From NCBI GenBank assembly GCA_026027325.1, contig JAMSLZ010000003.1, positions 434,001 to 498,000 on the forward strand: 64,000 nt of DNA. Reading direction: 5' to 3'. Below, piece by piece: positions 1 to 12,212 of the stretch. Source of the DNA: Actinomucor elegans (Eukaryota; Mucoromycota; Mucoromycetes; Mucorales; Mucoraceae). Numbering within the stretch: the stretch's first letter is position 1; every line of letters begins with the position of its first letter. Under the pieces are notes generated by a model, which was not told where the DNA came from, ran no database searches, and saw only the letters and a list, made by a program, of their open reading frames with translations. The position numbers and the translations under genes are program-made.

Positions 1-1602
1 GTAGTATAGCTTACATGAAATATTACTTTGCCAGTAGTAATCAATGACTAATAGTATAGTACATTCGTAATCATTCAGTTGTGAAAGACTCTACTAGATT
101 CAACAATTAGTTTTTGAGCGAGTAGTAGGAGAGTAACAAAGATCGACTCTGAACTTGCTTCAATAAGTGAAACCAGTCTTCTTTGCTATGGGCGTTCAAA
201 ATAAGAAACAGGCTTTACTATTTAAATAGCCTGTTTTTGCTTCCCTCCCTTCTATACAGTTTTTTCTTTATTATACTGTTTATTGCAAAGTCATACATTA
301 AACTATATTTTTTTGTCAATAATCAAAATGTACTATCTTATGAAACCCAATACTTCAGGTGCTTTAACAAAAAGTAGCACTAATTACTGTTATACACACA
401 GAGTTTATTATTCAACAAGTTGGTGTCCATATTGTGGGTGCAGAGTTTGTAAGTATGGGGGCTGTAGCCATTATTAACATCAATGTTCATCATCTCGCTT
501 TCTATTCGCAGGATTCCGTTCTCACCTTATGATTTTAATTATGATCTCGAATTGTCTTTAGCCATTGTCCCCCCCCCCCCCTCGTATATCCAAAAACAAA
601 AACTTGCTCTCAATAATAACACACTATTTTAACATCTTCATTATTCATTGCTTTATTATGTGAGTCTGCTATAAGGAAATGCAATTATTTACCATAAACA
701 TACAACTTTATTGTGGAGGCAATTGCTATATTTAACTGGGGTTGATCGGGGGATTTATAGATCGCTACAACTATATAGGTCTATTCAAAATTACTGATGA
801 GCAACTTTGAGCTTCTTATTTTTTTTTTTTTTTGAAAAGGTATATCATTTCCAACTACTCTTATGCATCTATATGGGCAATATTATTATATATCCAGAGT
901 ATTGACGACTACTATGCCGTTGTGATTAATCATTATTATTCCATTTGACCTAACCTCAATATCTCAATAAAACCGCAATTCAATGAAAAATCTCACCAAC
1001 TATAATTTAATCAATACAACAGATTTATGGAGAACATTCTATTCCTTCAAGTCTCTATATCCTTTAGAAAGTGGTAATATTATAATGAGATCTCATTTTG
1101 TTGTCTGTCCCACAACTGCAAACAAATTGAAAGGTTTTATTGAAAAGACACGCTTGATGATGATAATAAAAAAATAACTGGCATTTTTTTAATACATGCT
1201 ACCTGGCTCTGCTTATCCATATGTATCCAATACGAGTTATTTTATTCAAGGTATGTCTGTTTATATAAAATGATGGCTTTTATTATAAATTTCTTTCTTG
1301 TGCGCCTATAGATAACTAGCTTGACAGAGTATTTGTATGATGGCTTGTAAAAGATTTCCTGTAGAGGGAATACACGCAGTCTGCATCTATATCAGTTTTT
1401 GATGAAACAAACCCGCATAAGTCACTTGCAAAGATTTTTTTTTCAGCATTAAATCAATTCATTTTTGTATAATATCTACACTACTAGGCATCTAATCCTA
1501 TGTCATTCAATTTTTTATGATCTCAGTTGATAAAGACATTTATAATTTTTTTTTTTGGGTTTGAAAGGCTTTTTTAATAGAATAAAAAAAAGTAATTTTT
1601 TT
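1..1602. other. Intergenic, no gene seen
   Basis: AT-rich DNA with several poly-T runs and an unusually pure C13 tract at 569-581. The only open frames are about 64 codons, lack splice-consistent neighbours and show no recognisable domain. I see no tRNA-like fold or coding bias. Confidence 0.6.
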
Positions 1603-2552
1603 TTACTTGAGGGGAACAAACTTGGAAGAGTGAGTGGCACCAATACCGGGACGACCGTGCTTGACGGGCTTGTAAGAGATGGAGAACTCGGCAAGATAGT
1701 GACCAGTCATTTCAGGCTTGATTTCAACTTGGTTGAAGACCTTACCGTTGTAGATACCAATGACGGAACCGATCATCTCGGGAACAATGATCATGTTACG
1801 GAGGTGAGTCTTGACGACCTCAGGCTTCTCACCAGCGGGGGCGTTCTTCTTGGCAGCACGGAGCTTCTTGATAAGACCCATGGGCTTACGCTTAAGACCA
1901 CGTTGGAATCTTCTACGAGCACGACAGTGAACGAGCTCCATGAACTAAAAATGTATATAAGTTAGATATACAGCCTTTTATTAATATTATTACATATTTC
2001 TTTTTTCTTACCTGTTCAGAGGACAAGTCCAAGAGTTGTTCGAGGTCAATACCACGGTAGGTAAACTTACGGAAAGTTCTCTTTCTGGGAGTAGTTTGCT
2101 CGTCAGCCTGCAATGAAAAATAACTTTAGAATTAGACCCATGTTTTTTTATGCTTGAACTATAGAGTATCCAATATCGATCAAAACACACACACACACAC
2201 ACACACACACAGCACACCCTATCCCGTGGAATAGAATAACGAGCGACGCTATAAATCAACTGCATTTCAAGTTGGCGTGCTGTCATAGTCCTTATTGCTA
2301 TTGTATTAAATGACCATTTGCTGTGATTACTGAGTTGCAATGGACTGTCATATCGATTTGCTATGCTCTATTGCTGTAAGCATATTTCGCAAAGGTTGAG
2401 GTGTACACACTGAGGAAGGCAAAACTGGTGAATTTGGATGCAGAAAAAAAATTATATTGTCTATTTCTTTCTCGCTAGGGCTGGATGGTCTGTATGTATG
2501 CGAATGGATGGATGGATGGATTGACCCATAGTGGCCCTCTTATACGTACCAT
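1603..2552 (-). CDS. RPS15: 40S ribosomal protein S15 (uS19)
   Basis: Small-subunit ribosomal protein of the uS19 family, which sits in the head of the 40S subunit near the decoding site. Three exons are read: 2552-2550, 2107-2012 and 1944-1603, giving 145 residues plus stop, the usual length for the family. The body contains [38 protein letters not shown] and the C-terminal [15 protein letters not shown], all diagnostic of eukaryotic S15. The first exon is only the ATG (ATG|GTACGT), followed by a 442-nt intron ending TTGCAG. That splice restores the expected M-A-D-E-Q start. A second intron of 67 nt separates SSEQ from FMELVH. An ATG-only first exon with a long first intron is common in fungal ribosomal protein genes. 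The body is certain; exon 1 is inferred from splice signals and frame. Confidence 0.95.
2185..2211. repeat. (AC)n microsatellite
   Basis: About 13 uninterrupted AC dinucleotides inside the long first intron of RPS15. Simple-sequence repeat; no function proposed. Confidence 0.95.
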
Positions 2553-4088
2553 ACTATAAAGATGCAAAAAAAAGGAAGGATTTACTTTGGCCTAACATCC
2601 TTAACTAAACAGATACGATGGCAGTGTCCGGTTCGGGCAAGCGCCGTCTCAATTTTATCTCATATTGGCTAGCTGGTGGTGGTGGATGTAGTTCATAGGG
2701 GCCTTGTCTGTCAAAATCACTTTGCCATAACAACCATAGCGACAATTGTAGCTAAATAATATCGGATTCCATAGCAATAATATTCTTCTAACTATATTGT
2801 AAAAATTTACATAGCAAAGGTAACTGTCCAAAAAAAAAAAAGTTGAATATATTTGCCTTTGAATACATAATCTGATCCAATGTATCAGCACCATAAGTAT
2901 TTGCGCTATAATTCAGTTCGTTAAACATGATAATATACTCAAATATCTGTAGTTCAGTCTTTGATGATTGTAATTTATAAATGTCTTTAAATAATTCATT
3001 GGAGCTGAATCAAACTCTTTTTTTTAAGATGTAACAGTTTATTCAGAGTTTAGTCTACTAGTCAAATGTGACCTTTAACCAAAATCGATCGAGATTTTAC
3101 GCGTTGAATAGAGCGTTATACCCAATTATCTGAGTTGGGAAACATCCGGAAAAAAAATAGGTTATCGCGACATAATACCAGGGATCTGGGTGCATAATTT
3201 AGCCTTTTACTTTAAAACAGTTTGTAGGTCTTTCGAATGACCTAGGTTTGACAAGAAAAAAAATTCGCTTCAGAAGAGAAAAAAAAAGTGATTGTGGCGA
3301 ACGTTTTATACTACTTGCCACAGTAATGCTGTAGTTGCTACAATTTGATTATTCAAAAGAGTACATTGCTGTAGTAAAGTTTTCATTGTTTCCAAAACTG
3401 TATCTTGATTGACTATGAATCTAGATGTTGGCCTGCTATTTTGTCGAGTTAGTGTCATAGTTAAGGTGGTGGTGGATTCCAAATTAAAGTATCGATAACC
3501 AATGAATTTCATACTTCTGGAAATTCACCATCCCACCAGTTTTAGTGGCGCTTACTGTTGCAACAAGTTCTTTTAGATATGGTTAGATCGATGTGCTTAA
3601 ATTTTCAACTGATTTGCCTTTGAAAGTGTCCAGAACGCTGCGTGATAAAAGTGACTTGTGCAACAGATCATACATAAAAAAATAAAAATAAAAATAAACA
3701 AAGCCACAAGTACGCTAAGCATTGGGCTTAGAGAGTGGAATCTAACTTTTGATCTGCATTGTTTCAAGGATCCTGTTTGGCACGAATGAGACAAGAAAGT
3801 ATGCTCTGGATCTATTTGATAGTTGCACAAAATACTGGTGCTAATTGACTGGTTATTTGGCATTTGGGTAATAGAGATTCAAAGATGAATTATATACAAC
3901 GCGTACTAGTCTTTTTAAAATGAAACCATCATTTAATCAATTTAAAACCTGACAAATGGTTCACTTGTGAGTTAACTTTTTTATCATTTACCGAAGCTTG
4001 TTTTTTTTATTATTTAATGGGAAAGCATACAAAGAAGGGAAATATTTACAGTATATTATAGAAGTGTGTGTTTTGTACATTTGAAGTT
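2553..4088. other. Intergenic, no gene seen
   Basis: Between the RPS15 start and the end of the glycosyltransferase-like gene. Minus-strand frames of 68 and 88 codons at 3306-3512 and 3597-3863 have no recognisable domain. The second owes a hydrophobic stretch to an AT-rich low-complexity tract. Otherwise AT-rich with short poly-A/T runs and a TGGA repeat near 2505-2520. Confidence 0.5.
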
Positions 4089-5458
4089 CTAGTGTTTGTT
4101 GAACGATGCAGGAGGGTTCATCATTCTGGCAAGATTAGCAGGTACTTTATCTTCAGGATATCTCCATTCAGGATGATGATACAGTTGTAACGTATTACTA
4201 GCATACCATTTGGGGAAGTCTAATTTTTTTTTTAAAAAAAAAAAAGAAATCAATCAACTGTGAATTATCAACAATTAACTAATTACTTACCCAATGAACT
4301 AGGATGGTTCAATTTGCCTTGGATATCTAGAGCCATTAATTCAGCTCGGCAAGACTTGTCACGATGAATTTGCAACTTAAAGTAATTGGGTGACATAGTA
4401 CACTTTTTGCCACTACGATAAGCCAAAAAGGTCAAAGCAGCTTGATCTTGACGGTGATTAGTACGAGAAGAGCCTGGAGGAGCAATACAATTCTTATCTA
4501 ATCCACATTGATACCAAGGCTCAATCAAATCATCAACAATGGTTTGATTAAAGACGTCGAAACCCATGGCAGCACCATTGCAATTAGGATTACGGGCATA
4601 TTGCTCAGGATCAGCATCATAGTATTTGTACATGCCAGGATGAGTCCATTGGCCCATATTTTGTGAAGAACGAGGCGACCAGAAACCACCTTGCTTACGT
4701 ATAATGCCAGGAATAGTGCGGATGAATTGAGGTGTTACTACGTTACCAGCATCCAGCCATACCAAAAGACCGTTGGCATCATTGACATACTTTTGACTTG
4801 CTTCGCGTACAATACCCGTCTTCCAAGCGTATTCTCCAGCACTGATGGCGACATCCCAGAAACGAGGATATTGAAAGTAGTCAAACGTTTCCAGATTATC
4901 AATTAAGCCGTTTTCGACAAATTGATCAAGTATAGGTAATTGTGTGCGGTTCATACCAATATTGTATACGACGATACGAGGAAACTCGTTTACGTCAAGC
5001 TCGGATCTTAGGTTGTAGAGTGAATATAAAAAGTTTTCTAGTGAACAAAGATGATTGGCGCTGGAAGCGGTGACAATAGTGAAAGGGTAAGACTTGGGCT
5101 TGGGTAAAACTGGATGTGTAACGTGTTTGATCACTTGAGGCTGGTACTCTTCTTGTTCTAGTTGTGTTGATAAGCTTTGTTGGATATAATCACATTCTGG
5201 GGTGGAACAAGTGGCAGCTATAGCATGCATATTAGTTATGCATTATATATGTACATATTATAAAAGTAACTCACCATCTGAGGTAGTGGTAGAAGAAGTA
5301 CTATATACAACTCGAATCTTGAGAGTAGAAACAAAAAAGAAGCCAATAAAGAAAATAGCCAAAATGGGTATACTCAACAAGTTCTTTAGTGAAAATGACT
5401 TTGTTGGTGTGTTTGATGACTTGGAAAGAGAAGGCACCATTCTATATGTATGTTGCAT
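4089..5458 (-). CDS. Type II membrane glycosyltransferase-like protein (DUF1647-like)
   Basis: A 413-residue protein read from exons 5458-5275, 5217-4291 and 4219-4089. The N-terminus is short and basic. It is followed by one hydrophobic segment at about residues 31-47 (LLSIPILAIFFIGFFFVS) and a Ser/Thr-rich stem, the architecture of a Golgi type II signal-anchor enzyme. The lumenal part has a Rossmann-like start (SYPFTIVTASSANH), a segment RIVVYNIGMNR, and an acidic motif LLVWLDAGNVV that resembles the metal/sugar-nucleotide site of GT-A-like folds. A late motif reads NHRQDQAALTFLAY. This pattern recalls DUF1647-type and related glycosyltransferases. Family assignment is by motif only; donor and acceptor are unknown. 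A second in-frame ATG at 5440 is an equally possible start. A TATAAAA box lies 64 nt upstream of the first ATG. Confidence 0.65.
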
Positions 5459-6151
5459 TTAAATAAATAAACAAAAAAAAAAGAAAGTAAAGAAGAGGAA
5501 AATGAGTTTCTTTTGAGTGCGTTTTATACCGTTTATTAAATCTCCTACTAAAAACCCCTTTCATATTAATAGCACTTTCTTTGTCACACTGTCTTATTTA
5601 TATCAAAATGCCTGGTACCAGTTGCATCGTGTAACTAATTACAAAAATATACCAACTACTGAACAAAACGAGTTATATTGAAGGGAACCAAGCAAGGGAA
5701 AAAAAAATTCATTTAATAAGCTTTTTTAATAGTCGATTAATGTAAAGGATTTGATTCAGACCCTTTTTTTAGTTTTTTTTTTCAAGAGGCTTATATGAAA
5801 AAGACTAACAGCTCTTTATTTTTTTGGCTTGTAAAAATAAAAAAATATAAAAAGCTATTGTTTTTAGTTATCAAAAGTTAGCATAAACGTGCAGCAAATA
5901 GAAGCACCTTCGTATAAAATAAACCTTTACTAGATACTTTTTCCCTCCTTAACGTCTATTGAATTATATTAAAGAAACCTCATAAGAAAGACGTGGTTCT
6001 GATTCAAATATTTGGCTCAGTTAACTAAAACGAAAGGCCTGCGCATTTACTATGTTTTTTTGTGTGACCCAATGACTCAAAATGTACCTACAAACAATAA
6101 CAGATACGTTGTTGGGTCTTTATTATGATGGGTGTTTCATCTTAATTTTAA
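5459..6151. other. Intergenic between two minus-strand genes
   Basis: Promoter side of the glycosyltransferase-like gene and 3' side of the stress protein gene. Contains the TATA element annotated separately and poly-A/T tracts. No further gene seen. Confidence 0.6.
5522..5528 (-). promoter_or_regulatory. TATA box
   Basis: TATAAAA on the minus strand, 64 nt upstream of the first ATG of the glycosyltransferase-like gene. Position and sequence fit a core promoter TATA element; activity is inferred. Confidence 0.5.
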
Positions 6152-6794
6152 CTACCGAATCATAGTTACGGGGCATTGGCAATGGTGTAAACAATAATCA
6201 CTGACAGATCCCAAGATAAGCCTATACATAAGTGAACGTGAGTATCCCATTTACTAAATTTGTATATTTCTACCTTTGGAGGCCTTCTTTATTGGAAGAA
6301 CCAACCACCAACATATTTGGGGGATTTTTATTGATATAATCTGCAATGATAGAACCAACATCACCTACACTCTCTTGAACAATCACCTATATGCAAAATA
6401 TAATAAGCTCAAGCTATTTTAGGATGAGGCTGATTTTTTTTTTACTGTTTTATCAAATTGGGCTAAGAAAGCATTTAACGCTGAAATGCTCTCGCGCGCA
6501 TCCTGCTGAATATCAACATTATTCATGCGGTCCAAGCCACTCCTGTCATTTTTTTTCACGTATAAATAACGAGTTGAAGACACTTTTTCATACTTACATA
6601 AAACTAACAGGTGCTGTTGTCGGGTTCAGACCAACTGCATACAGTATTTGTAATGAATAGGGTACTGCTAGTTGCGAGCACAACTGAATAGCGTATTGAA
6701 TTGCTTTTTTAGATATGGGAGAATTGTCTGCAGCGACCACGATGCGATAAGGTGCACTAGATAATCTATGAGATTGTTTTCTTTTATTCCTCAT
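6152..6794 (-). CDS. Universal stress protein (UspA) family
   Basis: A single UspA-fold protein of 158 residues from exons 6794-6598, 6542-6446, 6386-6274 and 6221-6152. The family binds ATP or acts as a small stress-linked nucleotide-binding protein, usually in the cytosol. Visible features are the N-terminal strand YRIVVAADNSPIS with the conserved Asp, a middle helix region (ARESISALNAFLAQF), VGDVGSIIADYI, and the signature LVVGSSNKEG followed by LILGSVSDYCLHH and CPVTMIR. The last block matches the family's G-x2-G-x9-G-S/T nucleotide-loop region and terminal strand, although the first Gly positions are degenerate. An upstream in-frame ATG at 6875 would add 27 hydrophobic residues. I prefer the inner ATG because it gives the usual family length. 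All introns are under 65 nt. Confidence 0.85.
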
Positions 6795-7027
6795 TAAACC
6801 ATTTACCTCATGTTTAGGAAATAAATAAGAAAAAAGAAAAAGAGTAAAGAGTGGAAACAGGCCATTTTCTTGCATTCAATCGCGCAGTTTTAAACGAATG
6901 CCTTGTTGACCGAAGCATTAACTCCATATCAGTTTGCATCATTAAACAATTTGCACAGGACTACAGTATGATAATAATAATAATAAACGTGAGAACCGAT
7001 AGATCTGAGATATATATTCAGTTGCTA

Positions 7028-7073
7028 GAGCTCATTTTAAGCATGGACTACCCATTAGATACAATATTAGACT
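7028..7073 (-). repeat. Dispersed ~60-bp repeat, inverted copy
   Basis: Reverse complement contains TCCATGCTTAAAATGAGCT, matching the copy at 59889-59952 (TCCATGTTTAAAATGAGCT) with one mismatch. The 5' half is weaker. Confidence 0.6.
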
Positions 7074-8743
7074 GAAATTGCACACGTCAGAGATATGCCA
7101 TGGCCAATTTTCTCAAGCTTGGTATTTTTATGCCAGAAAATCGAAACCACCATTAAAACGATAAATACTACATATTTAAATGGTAGGTCATTCGATTCTC
7201 TTTAGAATGGCGTACTTTTGGTATGAATATGAAAAATAGTACAGGGAGCAAAAACATGAAATGATTAGAATTGCAATAGCACCCCGACAACACTTGGAGC
7301 TTTTGTTGAATGTTCTATTATAGGAATTAACGCATTTAAGTTTTTATAATTCCCAGGTATTAGTGATTTTGTCCCAATTCAGTGTCGAGTTATCTACAGT
7401 CTTATCATTTTAAAGTTTTCATCGAGATATACCATCCTCTTCTCCTCCTCCAACAGAAGTTCAGTTGTCAACAGCTAAGGAAGTTTATGTTCCCCGCAAG
7501 GTTAATTTAAATCCAGTTTGTACGCGCAGAATAATGTAGATCAATAATAAAGGGACAATAAAAAGAGAATATATCACGAGTGTTTTTTTTTGTACTTGTT
7601 AGATGGTATTTGCGATTACACTAGTGTGTATTCTAATGTTACTAGGTCGAGAACTAGTTGCTGCAATTCTAATCATTGCATCTAATCGCTCTTTTTCCAG
7701 TTTAGAATATGATGCAAGAGCACAGCATTGCTTTAATTCAGTATCTGTTGGTTAGCTACAATATTACTAAAGTAAATGGCATGCAGGAAATACAACTAGT
7801 GTCGGAAGGAAGTACTAAAAGTACTTGGAAAGCTAACTAGGAAGATATTATATAGTAGACAAATATATTAAAAGTATGAAACCTTTGGTCAAAGAAAGAT
7901 TAGGGATCGCATGAAAGCTCAACCGAATAGTAGGTATCTTATTAAAAAAAAGTAGCCGATTGATAGTTAATATCGTACGTCATTCTTTAATTTACAGAGT
8001 TATAGCCCCACGGATTGTCGAATTAGCTTATCCTGATTACGCGTGACAAGATATACGTTTATCTATAATGGCTTGATGACACTTTTTTCCAAAGTGAACT
8101 TAATCAAAATTCAACAAGTTAAATACCACCTATTCCAGCCTTTCTCTGATTATTTGGTTCATTTTGCCTATTTATAATCAACTTTAATATGAACACGTCA
8201 AACAAAAGAAGTTTGTACATGGTGAGTCTAGCTTTTTTTTCCAAGCTTCAGCATATAAATGTACTGTACTGGATGTAAAAGCCCTTAGAATGAAAACTAA
8301 TAAGCCTGATGATTTGCTAATAGCTAAAAGCTCTAATAGATGTAGTAACTTGTTATGCATTGGGGATTATTCATCGGATGCAATAGATGGCCGGGATCGC
8401 TCCAAGAGATTTATAAATAATTGAAATCAGATCATGTAAATGTTTTTTTTACAGCCAAAAGCTATAGTATTTATAATATCTCTACATTGTTTCATTCATT
8501 TAGAAGTTCTGACAGATACAATAATTGATTTTGAACATTCTTTGGCAGTCAATAGATGCGACATTAAATTCAAATGGTCAAGAAATGTCAAAATGGTAAA
8601 AATGATTCAATTTCAGAGAAATCCAAAGGATACTTTTGGATTCAAATTTGCGTTTTTTTTTCTTGGTTGAACGTGAAGATATAGTGCTATTGAGCATAAT
8701 TGGAATAAGTTGGTTATGATATATATATATATATCTTTCAACC

Positions 8744-8795
8744 GATTCAGCTCAAATATCGTTTCATATTAATAACTCGTGTGTAGGATGAATAT
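8744..8795 (+). repeat. Dispersed ~60-bp repeat
   Basis: Degenerate copy: CTCAAATATCGTTTCATATT followed by GTAGGATGAATATG. About 130 nt downstream lies GAATAAACTACACTTGTC, a second motif shared with the copies near 29.5 and 38.5 kb. Confidence 0.55.
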
Positions 8796-9165
8796 GTTTT
8801 ATGTACGAGAAGAATGTGTTTTATAACTGAATTTATTTTGCTTTTGTTCTAGAGGCATTTGTGTAGATCAGCACTCCCCGTTACCTCTTTCATATTTAAA
8901 TATCCTGAAGTTTTGAATAAACTACACTTGTCCTAATCTAAAATCAATTGTGAATGAAGAAAAAAAAATAGATCAATTGAAGTGGCCTTATGAGATAATT
9001 GTTTAATGAGTCTCTTTTAGTCAAATTAGCCAAGACCGTATTGATTCATTTGAATGAATCGGGATTGGTTACTTTTTTCGGTCAGGTTGGGGTTACCTAT
9101 TTCTATAAGCTGGGCTTTTTCCAACAATAACTTTTTTTTAGTACTCTTTATTCTACGATATTACT

Positions 9166-9662
9166 ATGCTCATTTACTTGGCATTCTTACTTCTTATACT
9201 ATCAAGTAAATGAAACCAAATCTATCATTTCAAACTAATATTAATCGGCTGTGTTTTATATAGTATGTTGGTATTTCCGTCGACATATTGCTGAAGGCGC
9301 TTCCAACTTGGCAAACAAAACCAATCGCTTGTTAGGTTACCATTTATTACCGACCAATGCTGGTTCTTTTGAATCAGACATTGAAGATGGTTTAACCAGT
9401 TCACAATTCGACTTGCATGCCAATTTAGATGAAGAGGACAGTAGAGCAGGTTTAAAGGACAAGGAAGAGATTATGAGAATTATGAAAAAACAAAACGTTT
9501 CATTCGATGAAGCTCGATTAATTCGACAGCAAAAGCTGTTGAAAAAGAACGTAAGGCCTCTATAGAGCATGAAAACAAAAAATAATGACTAATTGATGGT
9601 TTACATAGAACATTGATCCTATTACAGGCTTGCCTTTGGATCCCAAGTTTGTTCATTTTTAA
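9166..9662 (+). CDS. DUF2015 family small membrane protein
   Basis: A 126-residue protein from exons 9166-9205, 9264-9550 and 9609-9662. It matches the fungal DUF2015 family throughout. It has an N-terminal hydrophobic anchor (MLIYLAFLLLILSICWYF), then GYHLLPTN and SDIEDGLTSSQFD. These are followed by the hallmark DSRAGLKDKEEIMRIMKK, FDEARLIRQQKLLKKN, and the C-terminal DPITGLPLDPKFVHF. The C-terminal 17 residues sit in a separate last exon. Introns are 58 nt each. No molecular function is established for the family. The anchor predicts one transmembrane segment with the conserved domain on one side of a membrane. The splice-restored ends give the expected family length. Confidence 0.9.
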
Positions 9663-10331
9663 ATCTATACCTTGAATATATATACAATGCCAGTAATTGG
9701 TCTAAACCAAGTAATAAACCAAATTTATCAGTGATTTTTTTTTTGAAAATGGTGTTATCATTTCGAAGAAGCGCAAATGAAGCTGTGTCCATATCATTAT
9801 CCATTGTTACATACAACAAACGCGTTAAATAAATCGAAGAAATTCTTTTTTTAATTTTTTGGTAAGAGTGAGTTCAGTCATAGATGAGAAATGCATCAGA
9901 ACATACAATAACCAAGTGAGTTTCTAAACTACTTGCGGTAGAGAAAAGGTTGATTTTTTTTTACTGTTTCATCTCCGATAGCCAATCAAGGATATAGCAA
10001 TATTCTTAGCAGTGATGTGGAAATTGCTTTTGTAATTTTGCGTCTAAACTAACTTATACGTTGTACTTTAATTATAGTGCACTGAGCATAACTTATATCA
10101 AACAGTGTATAATAATAATATATACGAATTTTATTAAAATACTTTAATTGAGTTCGCAATTTCTTACTATTGAATGATGACGTTAAAGAGTTTGGTGATT
10201 CCCGAAGAGCTCAAAATTTTCTCTGAGTTCAATGATCCCTTCCTCCGGCCAATCAAAATCTTAATCATTTTTCAAATTCTGAAAGTGGCAGTATAGAACG
10301 ACTTCTTTTATTTCAACCTATTTCTTAAAAC
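9663..10331. other. Intergenic, no gene seen
   Basis: Separates the DUF2015 gene from POP8 on the same strand. AT-rich, with poly-T runs; a minus-strand frame at 9622-9819 overlaps the DUF2015 last exon and is a shadow. Presumed terminator and promoter sequence, no clear element. Confidence 0.55.
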
Positions 10332-10806
10332 ATGATCGAGCCATTGAAAACCAAACCTTGGTTCAAAAAATACAAGCCTCTTGATGAATGGCAATACTTG
10401 AAAGTGAGAATGTAAATTAAACTCAAAAATCAATCTAATGCTGGATCATGTCAAATTAAACTTATTTTATAGTTGGTCCGATGAAGACCTCAATGTCGAA
10501 GTGACAGAGCTCTCTTTTCGCATGAGCATTCAACAAGCTTTGCAAAGTATCTTCGGTCAAATAGGTGCTTCCTGCTACATTAATGTTTTGGATTGGAATC
10601 CGTACAATAACGAGGGTATCATTAAAGTCAAGCAAAGGTACGTGACATTTTTTTTTGTTGTAGCCTATACAACAAGTTTTTAATTGTTTTATAGCGAATT
10701 GATCACTGTTTGGTCCGCCATGTTGAACCATCAGTTTCTTGTAGCTAACAAAGGCTGTGTGCTTGATGTCATCTCTTCCTCAGCACATTTGATTAGCTTG
10801 GCTTGA
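10332..10806 (+). CDS. POP8: RNase P/MRP subunit, Rpp14/Pop8-like
   Basis: Small protein subunit of RNase P and RNase MRP, which mature tRNA 5' ends and pre-rRNA in the nucleus. Exons 10332-10411, 10473-10637 and 10695-10806 give 118 residues. The start DEWQYLKVRIWS matches the characteristic opening of yeast Pop8 and human Rpp14. It is followed by an amphipathic helix (MSIQQALQSIFGQ), then INVLDW, EGIIKVKQSELITVWSAM, and a final strand GCVLDVISSSAHL resembling the Rpp14 C-terminus. The first donor is the GTAAAT two codons downstream of another possible GT; only the former keeps the frame open. Assignment to Pop8/Rpp14 rather than Pop5 rests on the YLKV opening and the C-terminus. Confidence 0.8.
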
Positions 10807-11906
10807 TAGCTAACAACAAAAAAAACAATACCTCATTTGTACATACGTATTCATATTTAGATCTAATAAAGGTTATAGTTGATGTTGATTACATGATATA
10901 GTTATCTGTTAAAGAAAATATGGTCAACATCTATATTTGTTTTGCTTATAGGATCAAAATGCGCGAGCGCCAGACAAAAGAGCATAAAAATAAGCAGACT
11001 TTCTTTCACACTGTGTTAGTGTGTCTAAGTCGACCATCATGGCAATTTTGATAGCATACTATCTAACTTTCAAGACAATTTGCTCTGATCAACGTCGCAA
11101 CGGATTCTATGGTACAGGTACTTAGTCTTCACCCTATCTTTCAGACATTTGATTGAATGATAGGTATCGTTGTGGATAGATTGTCAACTTTGATATTTGT
11201 AGACGAGCGTTATAAATCCAGTTTTGACTGGCTATATAAGCTTGAAAAGAGAAACGCCTAGATATTATTTGCCATCAAGCTTCTCCAAAATAAAAACAGC
11301 ACATGCCTAATTATCTTAATAAAGATTCTAATAGATATAATGAATTATAAAATGGGTGGGAAACTAATACAAAATTGAATCGAGACTGATATATCACCGG
11401 TATCTGATTTAGGTGAGATGCACTTCTGTAACCAACTGATAATCATTCATAACATGATGGATTCATAGTATTTGAATCATATAAAGTCTTTTATAAATAA
11501 AGCAGCTCATTTTGAGAACGGAGTACTAATCTGATTTATAGATCAACATATCATTCCACACGAATTGCATGTAATTTAATATCAATCACTGATGTATATT
11601 ATATTCATTGAGCTTTCGATAGTTTTTTTTTTTTTTTTTAGCAAAGATAGAAATTCGTTCTGATCATGCTCTAGTAACTAAATATAGTATTAAGCCAAGA
11701 TTGATAGAGATTTATGGGTCTGTACTTTTTTCTAGAATTTCAACAAACTGTTCTGATAATGTTAAGCTCCGGCTACTGAGACGTCTTGCACAACATGAAT
11801 CGATCACTCCTACATTCCAGCATGTTTTATGGCGTAACAATTCATAGCTTATTTTTACATGGCTTACAAAATTTAAAATTTTCTGTTTTTCGGCCCTGGT
11901 CTACTT

Positions 11907-12212
11907 TTTTTTTTTTGGGCTCTAAGTCCAGGAAGAGAATTACAACCAGGGTTCGATGTCATGTAGGGATATTTCTTAGCTAGCAACATGTACATTCCCC
12001 CAGCCGCTCCTACAGGCTTCCGGTAAACCCCATCGTCAGTGATAATCGCCAAGCTACCACACATATGGGGCTCACGGTTCGACATCAAGTAACCCTACTA
12101 AGTAGGACCACTAGGTAGTGAGGTCAACCTTTAAGCTCTCCCACAGATTCGAAGGGTGAGGCTGCAGTCCCTGGAGATTTAGCAGCTCTAGTCAGGGACA
12201 CTATTCCATTCT
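11907..12212 (-). mobile_element. Possible tRNA-derived SINE-like retroposon
   Basis: On the minus strand this segment is clearly less AT-rich than its surroundings and ends in A12 (T12 at about 11907-11918 on the plus strand). Near its 5' end it has TTCGAAT (12147-12153), the T-loop/B-box core of tRNAs, with a possible A-box region about 40 nt upstream (GAGCTGCTAAATC). These are the expected parts of a tRNA-derived SINE. No clear target-site duplication was found. A second copy in the window was not found, so this is tentative. The open frame at 11873-12088 is probably incidental. Confidence 0.35.

Larger units (their letters stand above)
6795..9165. other. Long intergenic region with repeat copies and a coding-like fragment
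   Basis: AT-rich. Holds two copies of the dispersed repeat (7028-7073 minus, 8744-8795 plus), a TA microsatellite at about 8720-8735, and a GAATAAACTA motif at about 8913. One 41-codon open frame at 7414-7539 (+) has coding-like composition (PPPTEVQLSTAKEVYVPRK) but no start and no recognisable partner exon. No complete gene seen. Confidence 0.5.

Noticed and set aside
569..581. C13 tract as a functional element
   Set aside because: Simple homopolymer without associated features; could be a sequencing artefact.
1555..1965. 136-codon plus-strand frame over RPS15
   Set aside because: Antisense shadow of the third RPS15 exon; no domain of its own.
3306..3863. Two minus-strand frames (68 and 88 codons)
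   Set aside because: No recognisable domain, no frame-consistent splice between them, and low-complexity hydrophobic content in the second.
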